A stretch of DNA of 64,000 nt from Planococcus citri (lineage: Eukaryota > Arthropoda > Insecta > Hemiptera > Pseudococcidae). The stretch covers positions 11,984,001 through 12,048,000 of the forward strand of contig NC_088677.1 in NCBI RefSeq assembly GCF_950023065.1, given 5' to 3'. Under the pieces are notes generated by a model. The model worked only from the letters and a program-made list of their open reading frames with translations, searched no databases and was not told the DNA's origin. Below, piece after piece: positions 1 through 13,251 of the stretch. Position 1 is the first letter of the stretch; each line of letters begins with the position of its first letter. A program made the position numbers and the translations under genes.

Positions 1-139
1 ATGTAAGGCTCAACAAATTTGAAAATTCTGAATCAAGTTTGCTCGTTCAATTTTCAAGATGTCAATTTGTCATCAAAGCAGGGGGTCTAACTTTGAAATG
101 GAGACAAGTCTCGTCTTCCATTTTAGGAAATTAAAATGG

Positions 140-520
140 GTGTGATTTATCGGCTCGACAGAAATAGGCGTTTACGCGACGAAAAAAAGGCATTTTAAGG
201 ACAAATAAAGACTACCTATTGCACAGGAAAAGAACAAAAACTAAGATTTTTTGACAGTTATTTTTGCCAAAAAAAAAAAAAACGAGATTTTTTGATAGTT
301 TCGATGAAAAGCGAGATGTGTTTGGTGGTTTTGACCAAAAAAGCGAAACTTGTTTACAATTTTTGTAAAAATAGAAAAAAGCAGGACTTCTATCAATTTT
401 CAGCGTTTTAATTGGGCTCGTTTTTTTTTTTTTTGGAATTTCACAAAAAAAAACACGAAGGGAAAATTTTTTCAAAAAATGAAAACTTACCAAGATTTTT
501 GACTGTTTTTATTCAACTTG
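140..520 (+). repeat. Module RX copy
   Basis: It begins near GTGATTTATCGGCTCGACAG and continues through poly-A-rich DNA with the phrase ACTAAGATTTTTTGACAGTT. The best copy is 8490-9190; partial copies are 1265-1400 and 3850-4026. The last one is cut by the Penelope-like insertion. No coding potential seen. Confidence 0.6.
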
Positions 521-2289
521 ATATGATTTAATTATAAATTAGGAGTAGATAAGATCTCAATCCTTTATATTATTTTCAAAATTTGATATGTGGATTGATG
601 ACATTTTAACTTACCTTTCGATCTTCAGCTTAAGTGACCTGAAAATTAATCGTTTCATTAAAATGAATTAATATTCTAAGTCTCAAAATAAAATTCTTCT
701 TACGAGACTTCTTCTTGTTACCTTCTTGGCTTATTATAAATTGTGTTTTGTTGTAGAAGATATTTTATTTTATTATGGTGATGGAAATTGATCTATTAAA
801 ACATATGTGATATTGAACAGGTTATCTTTTTCCTATTAGTCGAATCCTCCTATCTTGTCTCATTCTAATCCATTTACCTACCTATCTTCTTCCTCTACCT
901 ATTTTCCTAAATACCTATTAACTCGAACCGTTTATTCCTTGCATAAAATATTATATTTTCTTATCCCTTAATATCACAAAATAACATATGAAACCAAAAA
1001 CCTTCAATATTTCCAAATTCAGCATTTTTTTCCGAAAAACGTTGTAATGAGGAGGATTGTCCTCACCCTCTGCTAGTTATTCGTATTATCGATGCTTTTA
1101 TATATGTATTACTAGCAACGTATGTTTTTTATACCTATACACTGGAAATGTGGTAACATGGTAAACTTCTATGAAAGGGATAGGTTCGTCTATACAGACA
1201 ATTACGTTGTACTTTGCTTCGTAAGAAAGGGTTTCCTGTGCCCTGCATACCCTTCAACCTACAGCCCTTTTTAAACTTTTTTTTTGGAAAGCAGAATTTT
1301 TTTGAACTCAACTTGAAAAAAAATTTTTTTCAAAAAATGGAGGATTTATATGTTTAGTTTTGCAACAAATTTTTTCATTACAAACGGAGTTATTTTGGGT
1401 GCCTAACTTTGAAAAGGAGACAAGTCTCATCTTCCATTTTTATCTCATTGTCCATCAATTTTTAAATTGATACTACTAATAATTGAATTGATCATGCTAC
1501 CAAGAAAGAGCTGTTCGAAGAAAAATTTTAAAGCATGAAGTAGTAAAACAGCCAATGAGCGCGAAAAGCGAATGCAAAAACTTTTTTGCAATCAGCGAAC
1601 AACTGATGGCGTTAAGAAATTGAATTCCCAGCTTCACTGGAATGGAGACAAGTCTCGTCTTCCATTTTTATCTCATTGTCTATCAATTTTTAAATTGATA
1701 CTAATTGAGTTGATCATCGAGAGCTGTTTGAAGAAAAATCTGTAAGCTGTAAGCAGTAAAGCAGGCAATAAGCGCAAAAAGCGAATGCGAAAACTTTCTT
1801 GCAATCAGCGAATAGCTAAAGGATTTCTCAAATTGATCGTTTTCGTTCGTTAATTCTTCTTTGATGGTAAATCATCTGAATTCAGATGACAATGGTCTAG
1901 AATTTCAAATACCATCAGTGGGAATTGGACAATTTTTCCCAAAACAGCTTGACTAGGGGCGAGAGCGAAAAAGCTTCAATTTTATTTTTCTCGAAAAATT
2001 ACATCTTTTTGAGGACTCATATGTATCTAGATTCAGGAACCCTTTTGCCATCATCACATATTGTTTAGTAATTAACTTTGAACCAAAAAAACCTTCAACA
2101 TTTTCGAATTCCGAATTTTTTTTTTTAAAACGTGGGATGGGGCTTCAAACACCGAATTCGACGTTATCGATCGAAAAACATTGGGAAAATTCAACGAAAA
2201 AAATGTCCTTCAATTTTCCGAAGAAATTCACCAAAGAATTCTCCATGCAATGACAAATGGATGAACTCTGAATTTGTGGTTCAAGTATC

Positions 2290-3130
2290 ATCCTTGAAAA
2301 TTATTCAGAATGCTTGGGGATTTTCTCAAAAAGATCAACTAGCATTTTATCAGCTCAAATCCGACTTCCTGCAGTTTGGGAAAAAATATCTGCTTACCTA
2401 CTTATAAAATTACATTAAACAAAAAAAATAAAGACGAGAGCGTCACCTAACATTTTTTTTTTTCTGAAAAAAGTTCAACATGAAAAGTTCTGAAACACTA
2501 GGTACTCAAAAGAATATTTCCAAAGTTTCACCTAAAGAACTTACCTGTATAAAGTCGACCACATTTTTCAGAATATAATAATGGTATTCAAAATTCATGG
2601 TTGATAATGTGAACCATGACTAGAGAGGGAATATATTTTTTTCTGAAAAAAGTTCCACTTGGAAAGTTACGTTTCATCTCGCAATAAAATATTTCTACAA
2701 TTTCACCCATGGACGACAACTGAGTCTACTTGAGCACACTTTTCATGAATACAATTCAATGTTAATTATTTGGACTAAGGCTAGAGAACAAAAACAAAAT
2801 TGTGAGCATTCGTCGCGATGCTTACAGTTTTATGGTTCAATGAATTGTTCATAAGTAAGTACTCGCATGTGAAAGTATGTTTACAAATTCGGTTTTATTC
2901 TCGCTGTATTTATTTTGAGAAATTCCATTTTTTCGTGAGTGAGTCTGATCTTGTAATATTGAAAATAATTCCAGTTTTGCTTTACTACTGTTTGTTTGAA
3001 TATTTCGTTCCTAGGTCTCTTTTATTTACTTTGATCTATAATATGAATAGCGTTAATATTCTTGGATAATATCGAATAAAACCAATTAGATTCTTTATAT
3101 CGATACAATGTACTCGCGGATGTGGATAGA
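2290..3130 (+). repeat. Module RD, copy duplicated at 6600-7440
   Basis: RD is recognised by GAAAAGTTCTGAAACACTA, then AATATTTCCAAAGTTTCACC and AAAGTCGACCACATTTTTCA. It contains two to three degenerate internal tandem units of roughly 150-190 bp, each running from CTAGAGAGGGAAAAT to GTCGACCACA. This copy and 6600-7440 are nearly identical over several hundred bases, suggesting a recent duplication at about 4.3 kb spacing. Other copies: 5425-6330, 10075-10275, 18110-18790, 22845-23010, 28440-28830, 31915-32120, 40370-40830, 42470-42870, 44980-45710, 48960-49150 and 52800-53355. Confidence 0.7.
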
Positions 3131-3169
3131 GAAGTGAAATTAGGCTGAAAAATCGAGTACTCTTTTGAA

Positions 3170-3380
3170 AATTATGTACAAAACGAACGTAGTTCCAGTT
3201 TCCTTATTTTTGGCAGGCAGAAGCGTGCCAAATTGGCGGGGGTGTCTCAGCCCCCCTCTTCCAAAAACAGAAAAATGCAGGCGACAAGTTGAGACTTTTT
3301 GGGGGAAATGAGACGAGTTGGAAAAGTTGAGAAATTTGAGAAGATTGAGTGAGAAAAAAATGCAATTGCCTATTTTCAAA
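3170..3380 (+). repeat. Module RE
   Basis: It is marked by TTGGCAGGCAGAAGCGTGCC and then a C-rich GTGTCTCAGCCCCCC stretch. Copies: 6375-6535, 7485-7640, a fragment at 19560-19640, and 46130-46240. A following segment with ATCATCGAAAATAAGA recurs at 7680-7720, 19710-19735 and 46305-46325. Confidence 0.6.
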
Positions 3381-4026
3381 ATTGAAGTGGTTAACTTGAT
3401 TCAAAATTTCCAAATTTAAGGTGCTTCGAATTTTGAGGATTTCAAATTTTTAAATTGTACGTTTGCCCCTTCGATTGTGAAGATGAGCGATTTGTCATAC
3501 TTAATAATATTTTTTGTTCGTCCATTCTAGCAATATGGGTTATTGAATGAAGCAAACATTTTCTTATACTATCTTTGAATTGAAAGTACCTACACCATTT
3601 TTGGGCAGAAATTACCAATTTCGAAAATTTCGCCAGAAAATGAGAAAATGTTTGGATCATTTCAGTGACTTCACTACCTCGTAGGACATATTTGAGTGGA
3701 CGAAAGAAAAGTCATGACAAATTGCTCATCTTTAAAATTTAATGGGCAAGGAACTATCTGAAAATTCAAAATCTTCAAAATCAAAGTATCAAGAAATTTG
3801 GAAAATTCTGGATCAAGTTTTCTCGTTCAATTTTGAAGATGGACAAAGTTTTTTTTTTTTATTGAAATTTCACAAAGAAAACACGATAGGAAAATTTTTC
3901 AAAAAATAGAAAACTTACCAAGATTTTTGACAGAGCAAAACGCATTAAATTCTGTGTCATCGTAGGATCTATTTGGTAGGTATGTATGTTCTAAAACAAA
4001 ACTTTTTTGATAATTTTTGAAAATTG

Positions 4027-4676
4027 CAGGTCAATGTCCAAAGGTCCCAAGTCATCATTGAGGAGTTATTCTCTATTGTTTTTGTGCATGGCTATTGCTT
4101 CCCTAATTGGTAGTTCTGATATTCTGGCAACTGGTTTTTCTAGGGTCAAGTTGAGTTCAGTTATTGTGTGTCCAGTTGCTATAATGTGGTCACCTATTGC
4201 TGATTTTCCTTCAATATTGTATCTAGCTTTGTGCATATGTTCCTGGTATCTGTTTATGATGTTTCTCTTAGTCTGTCCTATGTAGAGTTTGTCACAGCCA
4301 GAGCATGTGATCTTATAAATTCCTGATTGGTCAGTTTTTGGGTCCTCCCAGTAGGGTTTTCAGTTTATGTTGATTAGTTGTGACAGGTTCTAAATCATTT
4401 TTCCTGAAGATCTGACAAAGTTTGTTGGTTATGACTAGGTAGTGGGTCAACTTGATTCTTCTATTATCTGGTTTATCACTTTGGAATGTGGTGATCTCTT
4501 TCAATCTTTGTTTGCTTATATGGTTATTGATGAGGGTGTCTGTGGTTCTAGTCTTGTAACCCAGATTGTTGGCTACTCTTTCAATGTGGTTAAATTCTCT
4601 CTTCCTATTTCCTGAGCTCAAGGGTAGTGCACAACATCTATGGACCATGCTGTTAAAAGCAGCCAGTTTTTGGCTC
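4027..4676 (-). pseudogene. Penelope-like retroelement fragment: reverse transcriptase end plus GIY-YIG endonuclease
   Basis: Penelope-like elements encode a reverse transcriptase followed by a GIY-YIG endonuclease. Read on the minus strand, 4676-4350 encodes the end of the polymerase region, with NSMVHRCCALPLSS and ANNLGYKTRTTDTLI. After a frameshift near 4340-4352, a second frame encodes SGIYKITCSGC, then KLYIGQTKRNIINRYQEH and GDHIIATGHTI, which are the hallmarks of a GIY-YIG domain, ending at a TAA (4068-4066). The catalytic polymerase motifs are absent, so the copy is 5'-truncated, as is usual for such insertions. Its edges fall where repeat modules break: RX stops at about 4026, and DNA seen upstream of RA elsewhere resumes at about 4677. 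The frameshift and truncation make it non-functional. I am confident of the class; the edges are good to about 10 bp. Confidence 0.85.
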
Positions 4677-7600
4677 CATATCGCTAACTTCGAAATATCG
4701 TATTTCTTACGATAATATGGTAGAGGTCCAACTCCGGAATGGAGACAAGTCTCGTCTTCCATTTTTATCTCATTGTCAATCAATTTTTTGAATTGATCAT
4801 CGAGAGCTGTTTGAAGAAAAATCTGCAAGTTGGAAGCAGTAAAGCAGGCAATAAGCGCAAAAAGCGAATGCGAAAACTTTCTTGCAATCAGCGAATATGC
4901 TAAAGGATTGTTCGAATAGTTATGTTTCATTTCTTATTGTTTATTATTGGAAAGTAAATAATCTGGATTCAGATGACAATGGTCTATAGATACATAAGTA
5001 GACGCAGAATTTCAAATACCATCAGTGGGAACTGGACGATTTTTCCCAAAACAGCTTGGCTAGAGGCGAGAGCGAAAAAGCTTCGATTTTATTTTTCTTG
5101 AAAAAGTACATCTTTTTGAGGACTCATTTATGTGTCTAGATTCAGGAACCCTTTTGCCATCATCATCAATATTGTTTAGTAATTAACTTTGAGATAAAAA
5201 AACCTTCAATGTTTCCAAATCCCGCATTTTTTTTTTTTGAAAAACGTGAGATGGGGCTTCAAACACCAAATTCGACGTTTTCGATCGCAAATCATTGGGA
5301 AAATTCAACAAAAAAAAAAAATGTACCTCAATTTTCCAAAGAAATTCATAAAAGAATTTCCATGCAATGACAAATGGATGAACTCTGAATCTTTGATTCA
5401 AGTTATCGTCTTTCAAAATTATTCAGAATGCTTGGGAAATTTTCTCAAAAAGATCAACTAGCATTGTATCAGATCAAATCCGACTTCCTGCAGTTTCGGG
5501 AAAAAATATTTACTTGTGTAGTATTACATCAAAGCGAAAAAAAAAGACGAGAGTGTGAAAATTTTTTTCTGAAAAAAGTTCAACATGAAAAGTTCTTTTG
5601 AATACCTTCAATGTATGTTATAATGTTCAAAGATGATTGTTTGGACCAAGACTAGAGAGGGAAAATCTCTTTTCTAAAAAAAGTTCAGCTTGGAAGTTCT
5701 GAAAAACTATTCAAAAAAATATATCCGAAGTTTCACTTAAAGAACTTACCTGTATAAAGTCGACCACATTTTTCAGAATAAATATTTGGTACTGAAAATT
5801 CATGGTTGATAATGTGAACCATGACTAGAGAGAGAAAATATTTTTTATGATGAAAGTTCTGTTTGGAAAGTTACGTTTCATCGCGCAATAAAATATTTCT
5901 ACAATTTCACCAAAGGATGGCAACTGTGTCTACTTCAGCACACTTTTCATAAATACAATTCAAAGTTAATTATTTGGACTAAGGCTAGAGAGCAAAAACA
6001 AAATAAATTCTGAAAATTCGCGATGCTTCCAGTTTTATGGTTCAATTAATTGTTCATAAGTACTCGTATGCGAAAATGTGTTTACAAATTTGGTTTTACA
6101 TATTTTGGCATTTTTTCGTGAGTGAGGCTGATCTCATAATATTGAAAATAATTCCAGTTTTTCTTTACTGCTGTTTGTTTGAATATTTAATTCCTGGGAT
6201 CTCTTTCTTTACTTTGATCCAAGTGAATAGCGTTAACATTCTTTGATAATATCGAATAAAATCAATTAGATTCTTTATATCGATACAATGTACTCGCGGA
6301 TGTGGATAGAGAAGTGAAATTAAGCTGAAAAATCGAGTATGGTACTCTTTTGAATATGATGTACAAAATGAACGTAGTTCCAGTTTCCTTATTTTTGGCA
6401 AGCAGAAGTGTGCCAAATTGGCGAGGGTGTCTTAGCCCCCCTCTTCCAAAAACAGAAAAATACAGGTGACAAGTTGAGACTTTTTGGAGAAAATAAGACG
6501 AGTTGGAAAAAGTTGAGAAATTTGAGAAGATTGAGTGAGAAAAAAATTCCCATGCAATGATAAATGGATGAACTCTAAATCTTTGATTCAAGTGTCCTCT
6601 TTCAAAATTCTTCAGAATGCTTGGGAGATTTTCTCAAAAAGATCAACTAGCATTTTATCAGCTCAAATCCGACTTCCTGCAGTTTGGGAAAAAATATCTG
6701 CTTACCTACTTATAAAATTACATTAAACAAAAAAAATAAAGACGAGAGCGTTACCTAACATTTTTTTTTCTGAAAAAAGTTCATCATGAAAAGTTCTGAA
6801 ACACTAGGTACCTACTCAAAAGAATATTTCCAAAGTTTCACCTAAAGGACTTACCTGTATAAAGTCGACCACATTTTTCAGAATATAATTAGGTATTCAA
6901 AATTCATGCTTGATAATGTGAACCATGACTAGAGAGGGAATATATTTTTTTCTGAAAAAAGTTCCACTTGGAAAGTTACGTTTCATCTCGCAATAAAATA
7001 TTTCTACAATTTCACCCATGGACGACAACTGTGTCTACTTGAGCACACTTTTCATAAATACAATTCAATGTTAATTATTTGGTCTAAGGCTAGAGAACAA
7101 AAACAAAATTGTGAGCATTCGTCGCGATGCTTCCAGTTTTATGGTTCAATGAATTGTTCATAAGTACTCGCATGCGAAAGTATGTTTACAAATTCGGTTT
7201 TATTCTCGCAGTATTTATTTTGAGAAATTCCATTTTTTCGTGAGTGAGGCTGATCTTGTAATATTGAAAATAATTCCGGTTTTTCTTTACTGCTGTTTGT
7301 TTGAATATTTCATTCCTAGGTCTCTTTTCTTTACTTTGATGTATTTGAACAGCGTTAATTTCTTTGATAATATCGAATAAAACCAATTGGATTCTTTATA
7401 TTGATACAGTGTACTTGCGGATGTGGATAGATAAAGTGAAATGAAGCTGAAAAATCGAGTACTGTTTTAAAAATTATGTACAAAACGAACGTAGTTCCAG
7501 TTTCCTTATGTTTGGCAAGCAGAAGTGTGCCAAATTGGCGGGGGTGTCTCACCCCCCCCCCCTATCAAGACAGAAAAATTCTGGTGACAAGTTGGAAATT

Positions 7601-9190
7601 TCTGGCAAAAATGTTCAAAATCGAAGAAACAGCCGATTTTACTAAGTATCTTATTCTGAAAGCTGCTCCTTTTCTAATTTTGAAAAAAATCATCGAAAAT
7701 AAGAAAAATTACCTACTCGACACATCGAATTTCAACAAAACATTAATAACAGTAGACGTACTAGATGAATATTGAATATTAAAAATACGTTACAAGAAAT
7801 TCAAAGCTTCAAAGTTTGAGTTAAGCTGAAGTTAAATACATTGTATGAGAATAACATGATAAGAAACATGGCAAATGAATAACATTATGAAACTACCTAT
7901 TACGCTATAACTTTAACATCTACCTATAAACAAATGTAATTATAACAAATTGACCATCTTCACAATTGAAGGGGCTAAGTTGATTCGAAATTTCCAAATT
8001 TGAGGTGCTTCGAATTTTGAGGATTTCAAATTTTCAACCTGTGCTTGCACCTTCAATTTTGAAGATGGGCAATTTGTCAGAATGATATTTTTTGTTCGTC
8101 CATTCGATTACTACGAGATATTGAAGTCGATTTAATGATGCAAACATTTTCTTACTATCTGTAAATTGCTGTTATACTTACACCATTCTTGCACAAAAAT
8201 TTGGTAAATTCGCCAAAAAATGAGAAAATGTTTGGATCATTTCAGTAACTTCATTACCTCGTGATATTTGAATGGTCGAAGAAAAAAAGTTACTATGATG
8301 AATTGCTCATCTTCAAAATTTAATGGGCAAGGCACTATCTGAAAATTCAAAATCTTCAAAATCTAAGGCTCAACAAATTTGAAAATTCTGAATCAAGTTT
8401 GCTCGTTCAATTTTGAAGCTGTGCAATTTGTCATCAAAACAGGGGGTTCAACTTTAAAATGGAGACAAGTCTCGTCTTCCATTCTAAAAAATTAAAATGG
8501 TTGTGATTTATCGGCTCGACAGAAATGGGCGTTTACACGACGAAAAAAAGACATGTTAACCACAAATAAAGATATTGCACAAGAAAAGAACAAAAACTAA
8601 GATTTTTTGACAGTTATTTTTGCAAAAAAAAACACGATATTTTTGGATAGTTTCGATGAAAAGCGAGATCTGTTTCGTGGTTTTGTCCAAAAAGCGAAAC
8701 TTGTTTACAATTTTAGTAAATAGAAAAAAAACGGGACTCCGCATCAATTTTCAACGTTTTGGGCTAGTTTTTTTTTTGGAATTTCACAAAAAAAAAACAC
8801 GAAGGGAAAATTGTTTCAAAGAATGAAAACTTACCAAGATTTTTGACATAGCAAAACGAATTATGTTCCATATAAAACGGAAGATTTGATTGGCATGCAC
8901 TAAAAAAAATTGTTTAATAATTTTTGAAAATTTTGACCAATAAGTTGAACTTTTTATAATTTTAGCAGCTGAAAAAAAACTACAACTTTTTCACTATTTT
9001 TTTTTTGCAATTTCTGCGAAATTAAATTTTTTGGAAAGCTGAACTTTCTCGAATTCTACTTGAAAAAGGAGTTTTTTCAAAAAATGAAGGATTTATAATT
9101 ATGTTTAGTTTTGCAACAAACTTTTTCATTACAAACGGAGTTATTTTTCTATAAAACATCTTTTTGGTCGTTATATGAAATCGCAATTGT
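4677..9190 (+). repeat. Segment map 2: RA, RB, RC, RD, RE, RD, RE, RF, RX
   Basis: Approximate content: RA 4739-4915; RB 4955-5185; RC 5195-5425; RD 5425-6330; RE 6375-6535; RD again 6535-7400; RE 7485-7640; a segment 7640-7940 that recurs at 19640-19985; RF 7940-8440; RA head 8455-8485; RX 8490-9190. The double RD-RE order shows a local duplication. No supported gene. Confidence 0.65.
7945..8440 (+). repeat. Module RF: two palindromes around a spacer
   Basis: The first palindrome is 7945-8077: its left arm ACAAATTGACCATCTTCA is answered by a right arm ending TTGAAGATGGGCAATTTGT. The second lies at about 8300-8437 and has related arms (GAATTGCTCATCTTCAAAA against TTTTGAAGCTGTGCAATTTG). Each could fold into a long hairpin. 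Other copies: 3418-3850, 10575-10690, 14595-14765, 19985-20014 with 20793-21200, 24131-24620, 29462-29935, 37127-37570, 40843-40985, 42873-43010 and 46330-46642. The arms resemble terminal inverted repeats of a decayed MITE, but no consistent target duplication is visible. Confidence 0.65.
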
Positions 9191-12100
9191 CGTAAAATTC
9201 AAAATTTTCAAAATCTAGGGCACAACAAATTTGGAAATTCTCTAGTTAGCTCCTTTCAATTTTGAAGATTGGCAATTTGACATCAAATCAGGGTGCCCAA
9301 CTTTGATATGGAGACGAGTCTCATCTTCCATTTTTATCTCATTGTATATCAATTTTTAAATTGATACCAATAGACTTAATCATTGAGAGCTGTTTGAAGA
9401 AAAATCTGTCAGCAGGAAGCAGTAAAGCAGGCAAAACGCGAAAAGCGAATGGGAAAACTTTCTTGCAATCAGCGAATAGCTAAAGGATTGTTTGAATTCA
9501 TTGTTGTCGTTTTTTACTTCTTCTTGGAAAGTAAATGATCTTGATTGAGATGAAAATGGTCTATGATACGTAGACGCAGAATTTCAAATACCATCACTGG
9601 GAACTGGATCATTTTTCCCAAAACAGCTTGGCTAGGGGCGAGAGCTAAAAAGCTTCGATTTTATTTTTCTCGAAAAAGTACATCTTTTTGAGGACTCATT
9701 TACCTATGTATCTAGATTCAGGAACCCTTTTGCAATCATCACAATATTGTTTAAGTATTTTCAAAATTTAATTAGCTAGATTTATGGGATTCTAACTTAC
9801 CTTTTCGATCTTCACCTTAAGTGACTTGAAAATTAATCGTTTCATCAAAAATGAATTATTCTAGATCTCAAAATTCTTCTTACGAAACTTCTTCTCGTTA
9901 CCTTCTTGGCTTATTATAAATTGTGTTTTCATGTAGAAGCTATTTTTTTTTTTTTTATTATTATGGTGATGGAAATTGATCTATTAAATCGAAAATCATT
10001 GGGAAAATTCAACAAAAAAAATGTACTTCAATTTTCCGAAGAAATTCACGAAAGAATTCCCATGCAGTAACAACTAGCATTTTATCAGCTCAAATCCGAC
10101 TTCCTGCAGTTCGGGAAAAAATATCTACTTGTATAGTTACATCAAACGAAAAAAAAAAAGACGATAGCGTGAAATTTTTTTCTGGAAAAAGTTCAACATG
10201 AAAAGTTCTGAAACACTAGGTATTCAAAACAATATTTCCAAAGTTTCACCTGAAGAACTTACCTGTATAAAGTTGACCGTACCTAAATGGGCAAAAGAAA
10301 GCATAAAAATTAACCACCATTCCCTCCATTCTTATAAAAAATGAAAATCAACTCACAATAAAAAATTTGTGGATTGAACTTAAAACGTTATCGAATACCA
10401 CATCGTCCTTCAAAACTGGAATCAAATTCCCTACTTTATGTAGAAACCTGTAAGTATATTTTTGGAATGTCTGTTTTGAAAGTGAGCGACTCAGAGAGGA
10501 TTCTCATAAAATACCCTATTTTGTTGTTCGCATCACGTCTTTTTCTGTCGTGCCAATGTATATTCCCCTTTGAAAATTCAAAATTTTCAAAATCTACGGC
10601 ATGCACAACAAATTTGGAAATTCTTAATCAAGTTTGCTCGTTCAATTTTGAAGATTGACAATTTGTCGTAAAAACAGGGGGTCCAACTTTGAAATGGGAA
10701 CGAGTCTCGTCTTCCATTTTTATCTCATTGTTTATCAATTTTTAAATTGGTGCGAATTGAATTAGATATTGATCACGCCACCAAGAGCTGTTTGAAGAAA
10801 AATCTGAAAGCATGAATCAGTGAAGCAGCCAATGAGCGGAAAGCAAATGCAAAAACTGTCTTGCACTTGCAATCAGCGATCAACAATGGAATTAAGAAGT
10901 GGCCTGCATTATCTGTAGTCGATAAATCTTCCTTTTTCGAGTCAATATTGCTCACTTCGAAATAAATATCGTATTTTCTACGATAATACGATATGATGGA
11001 GGTCCAACCTTGGAATGGAAACAAGTCTCGTCTTCCATTTTCATCTCAATGCATATAAATTTTTAAATTGATGATGATTGAATTGAACATGCCATCAAAG
11101 GCTGTTTGAAGGATAATCTGAAAGCATGAAGCAGCAGAGCAGCCAGTAAGCGAAGAACGAATGAAAAAACTTCCTTGCAATCAGCGAATAGCTAATTCAT
11201 TGTTCGAAACGTTCCTGTGGGTGGTATCTGTCCTAGATCGCTCTCACGAGTTGTTGAAGACGTGCAAATCGCCTAATATTCTCAAGTAAATTCGCTTTCT
11301 GAAAATATTTTCTCCTCAAATATTTCGCATCAATTATGCCAGGTCGTTGAAAAATTGAACAAAATATCCGTAAATACCCACCAATTTTTTTTTTGGCTGC
11401 TGAATACGGACAATATTGCGAAACGATTGGCACCACTGTATCTAAAAAATGATTCCTCAGGTCCAGAAATTATATTTTTCATTGTTTTGGCGTAATTAAT
11501 GTGAAATACACGGGAAGAAAATGCTTTCAAGATACAGATTTACTGATCCAAAAATATACGTTTTGCTTTTCTATCGCCCAGTATGTAGAACTCTGAAAAT
11601 GATCTAGGGTACACTTTTTGAGAACTCGTATGTCTTGACTTTCAACCCAGAATGGGTTTCGCTGGGTTTGATCAAAATTCCTTGGCATTTTTTTTTTCGC
11701 GAGCTACCCTAGATGACAGTTATTAGGGTAAAGTATAATTTCAGGAACCCTGTTGCAATCATCACAATTTAGATATTGTTTATTTTATAGTACCTATGTG
11801 GTGATCGTCTGATCGTCCTTTATTTCGGGTTGAGAATTTGGGAACCCACTTCTTCAATATTTCCGAGTTCAGCATGAGAGACTTCAAACACCCGATTCGA
11901 CGTATTTCGATCGAAAAATAAATTGGTAAATTAATAGAAAAAAAATTGCTTTAATTTTCCGAAAAATTTCACGAAAGAATTCCCATGCGAATGAAATAGA
12001 GGAAGAGAGTATTACTTATTTGTAAATTATGACAAATTAATGAACTCCGAGTCTCTGGTTCATAAGTAGATATTATATCATCTTTCAAGATTATTCAGAA

Positions 12101-13251
12101 TGCTTGGGACTTGAAAATGCAAATTCTCAAAATCTAAGGCACAGCAAATTTGGAAATTCTGAATCAATTTTGTTCTTTCAATTTGGAAGATGGACAATTT
12201 GTCATAAAAATAGGGGTCCAACTTGAAGGAAAATATGAAAACATGAAGCAGTAAACCAGCCAATGAGCGGAAAGCAAATGCAAAAACCTTCGTCCAATCA
12301 GTGAACAACTGATGGATTGTTCGAAAAACTCATCAGACTGGATGTATTGGATAAACTGGATTCAGATGACAATGGTCTATAGATAGATACGCAGATTTTC
12401 GAATACTATCTTCGGGAACTGGGTAACTTTTCCGTAAACAGCTTTGGTGGTAGGGGCTAGAGCAAAAAAAAAACAATACTTTTTCGATAATGTACAGTTT
12501 TTGAGGACTCGTATCTAGATTCAGGAACCCTTTTGCAATCAACACGGTATTTTTTTGTCAACTAAATGGTACCTACTCACAATTTTCGGTTTCAAAATTG
12601 TGTCTTGAGAGCAGAACTTGTCAAAAAATATTGAATTTTCCAAGCATAGTTGTGCTGTCTGTGTCTCATTTTTGAATAAGATTTTTCAAAAATTTCATTT
12701 GAGATAATATTTGTAGTTTTCTTAACAACAGAGTGGCCTACTTTTACCTATAAATCTACCATTCGAGTCAATATCGCCAACTTCGAAATGACATAACCTG
12801 TATCGCGTTTCTTACAATAATATCAAAGAGGTACAACCTTGGAATGGAGACAAGTCTCTTCTTCCATTTTCATTTCGTTGTCTATCACTTTTTTAAAAAA
12901 TTGATGCTTATTGAATGGATCATGGCCATCGATAGCTGTGTGAAGATAAAGCAGGAAGCAGTAATGCAGCCAATAAGCGAAAAGCGAGTGCGAAAACTTT
13001 CTTGCAATCAACGAGTAGCTGATGGATTGTTCGATACGTTAGGATTCATGTTCCTTTATGAATGCACTTAGATAAACTGGATTTAGACGACATGGTTCAT
13101 AAGTAGATGCACTGCACCACTTTTCCCAAAAACAGCTTGGGTAGGGGATGGAGCGAAAAAGCCACGATTTTTTCGAACATGTACACGTTCGGAGGACTCG
13201 TATCTAGATTCAGGGATCCTTTTGCAATCATCAAGATTTTGTTTTATAATT
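9190..13251 (+). repeat. Segment map 3: RA, RB, RC, RD, RF, RA, RA, RG, RC, RA, RB, RL, RA, RB
   Basis: Approximate content: RA 9309-9500; RB 9535-9765; a segment shared with 545-790 at 9768-9985; partial RC 9990-10070; RD 10075-10275; unassigned 10280-10570; RF half 10575-10690; RA 10697-10885; RA 11013-11200; RG 11230-11790; RC 11835-12110; RF fragment 12115-12225; RA 12226-12325; RB 12345-12560; RL 12580-12842; RA 12843-13035; RB 13075-13245. No supported gene. Confidence 0.6.
12580..12842 (+). repeat. Module RL
   Basis: It runs from AGAGCAGAACTTGTCAAAAA through TGCTGTCTGTGTCTCATTTT to ATCTACCATTCGAGTCAATA and leads into RA. Copies: 15740-16007, 27975-28195, 32715-32984; partial copies at 25235-25400 and 43960-44170. 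No coding potential seen. Confidence 0.6.

Larger units (their letters stand above)
1..4026 (+). repeat. Segment map 1: RX, RA, RA, RB, RC, RD, RE, RF, RX
   Basis: Approximate content: RF tail and RA head 1-135; RX 136-520; unassigned AT-rich DNA 520-1265, of which 545-790 recurs at 9768-9985; RX tail 1265-1400; RA 1414-1601 and again 1643-1815 (a tandem pair); RB 1870-2070; RC 2080-2290; RD 2290-3130; RE 3170-3380; RF 3418-3850; partial RX 3850-4026. No supported gene. Confidence 0.65.

Noticed and set aside
4007..4285. 92-codon plus-strand frame
   Set aside because: It is antisense to the GIY-YIG part of the Penelope-like fragment.
4331..4930. 199-codon minus-strand frame as a single gene
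   Set aside because: It is a chance join of module RA sequence with the end of a 5'-truncated Penelope-like fragment.
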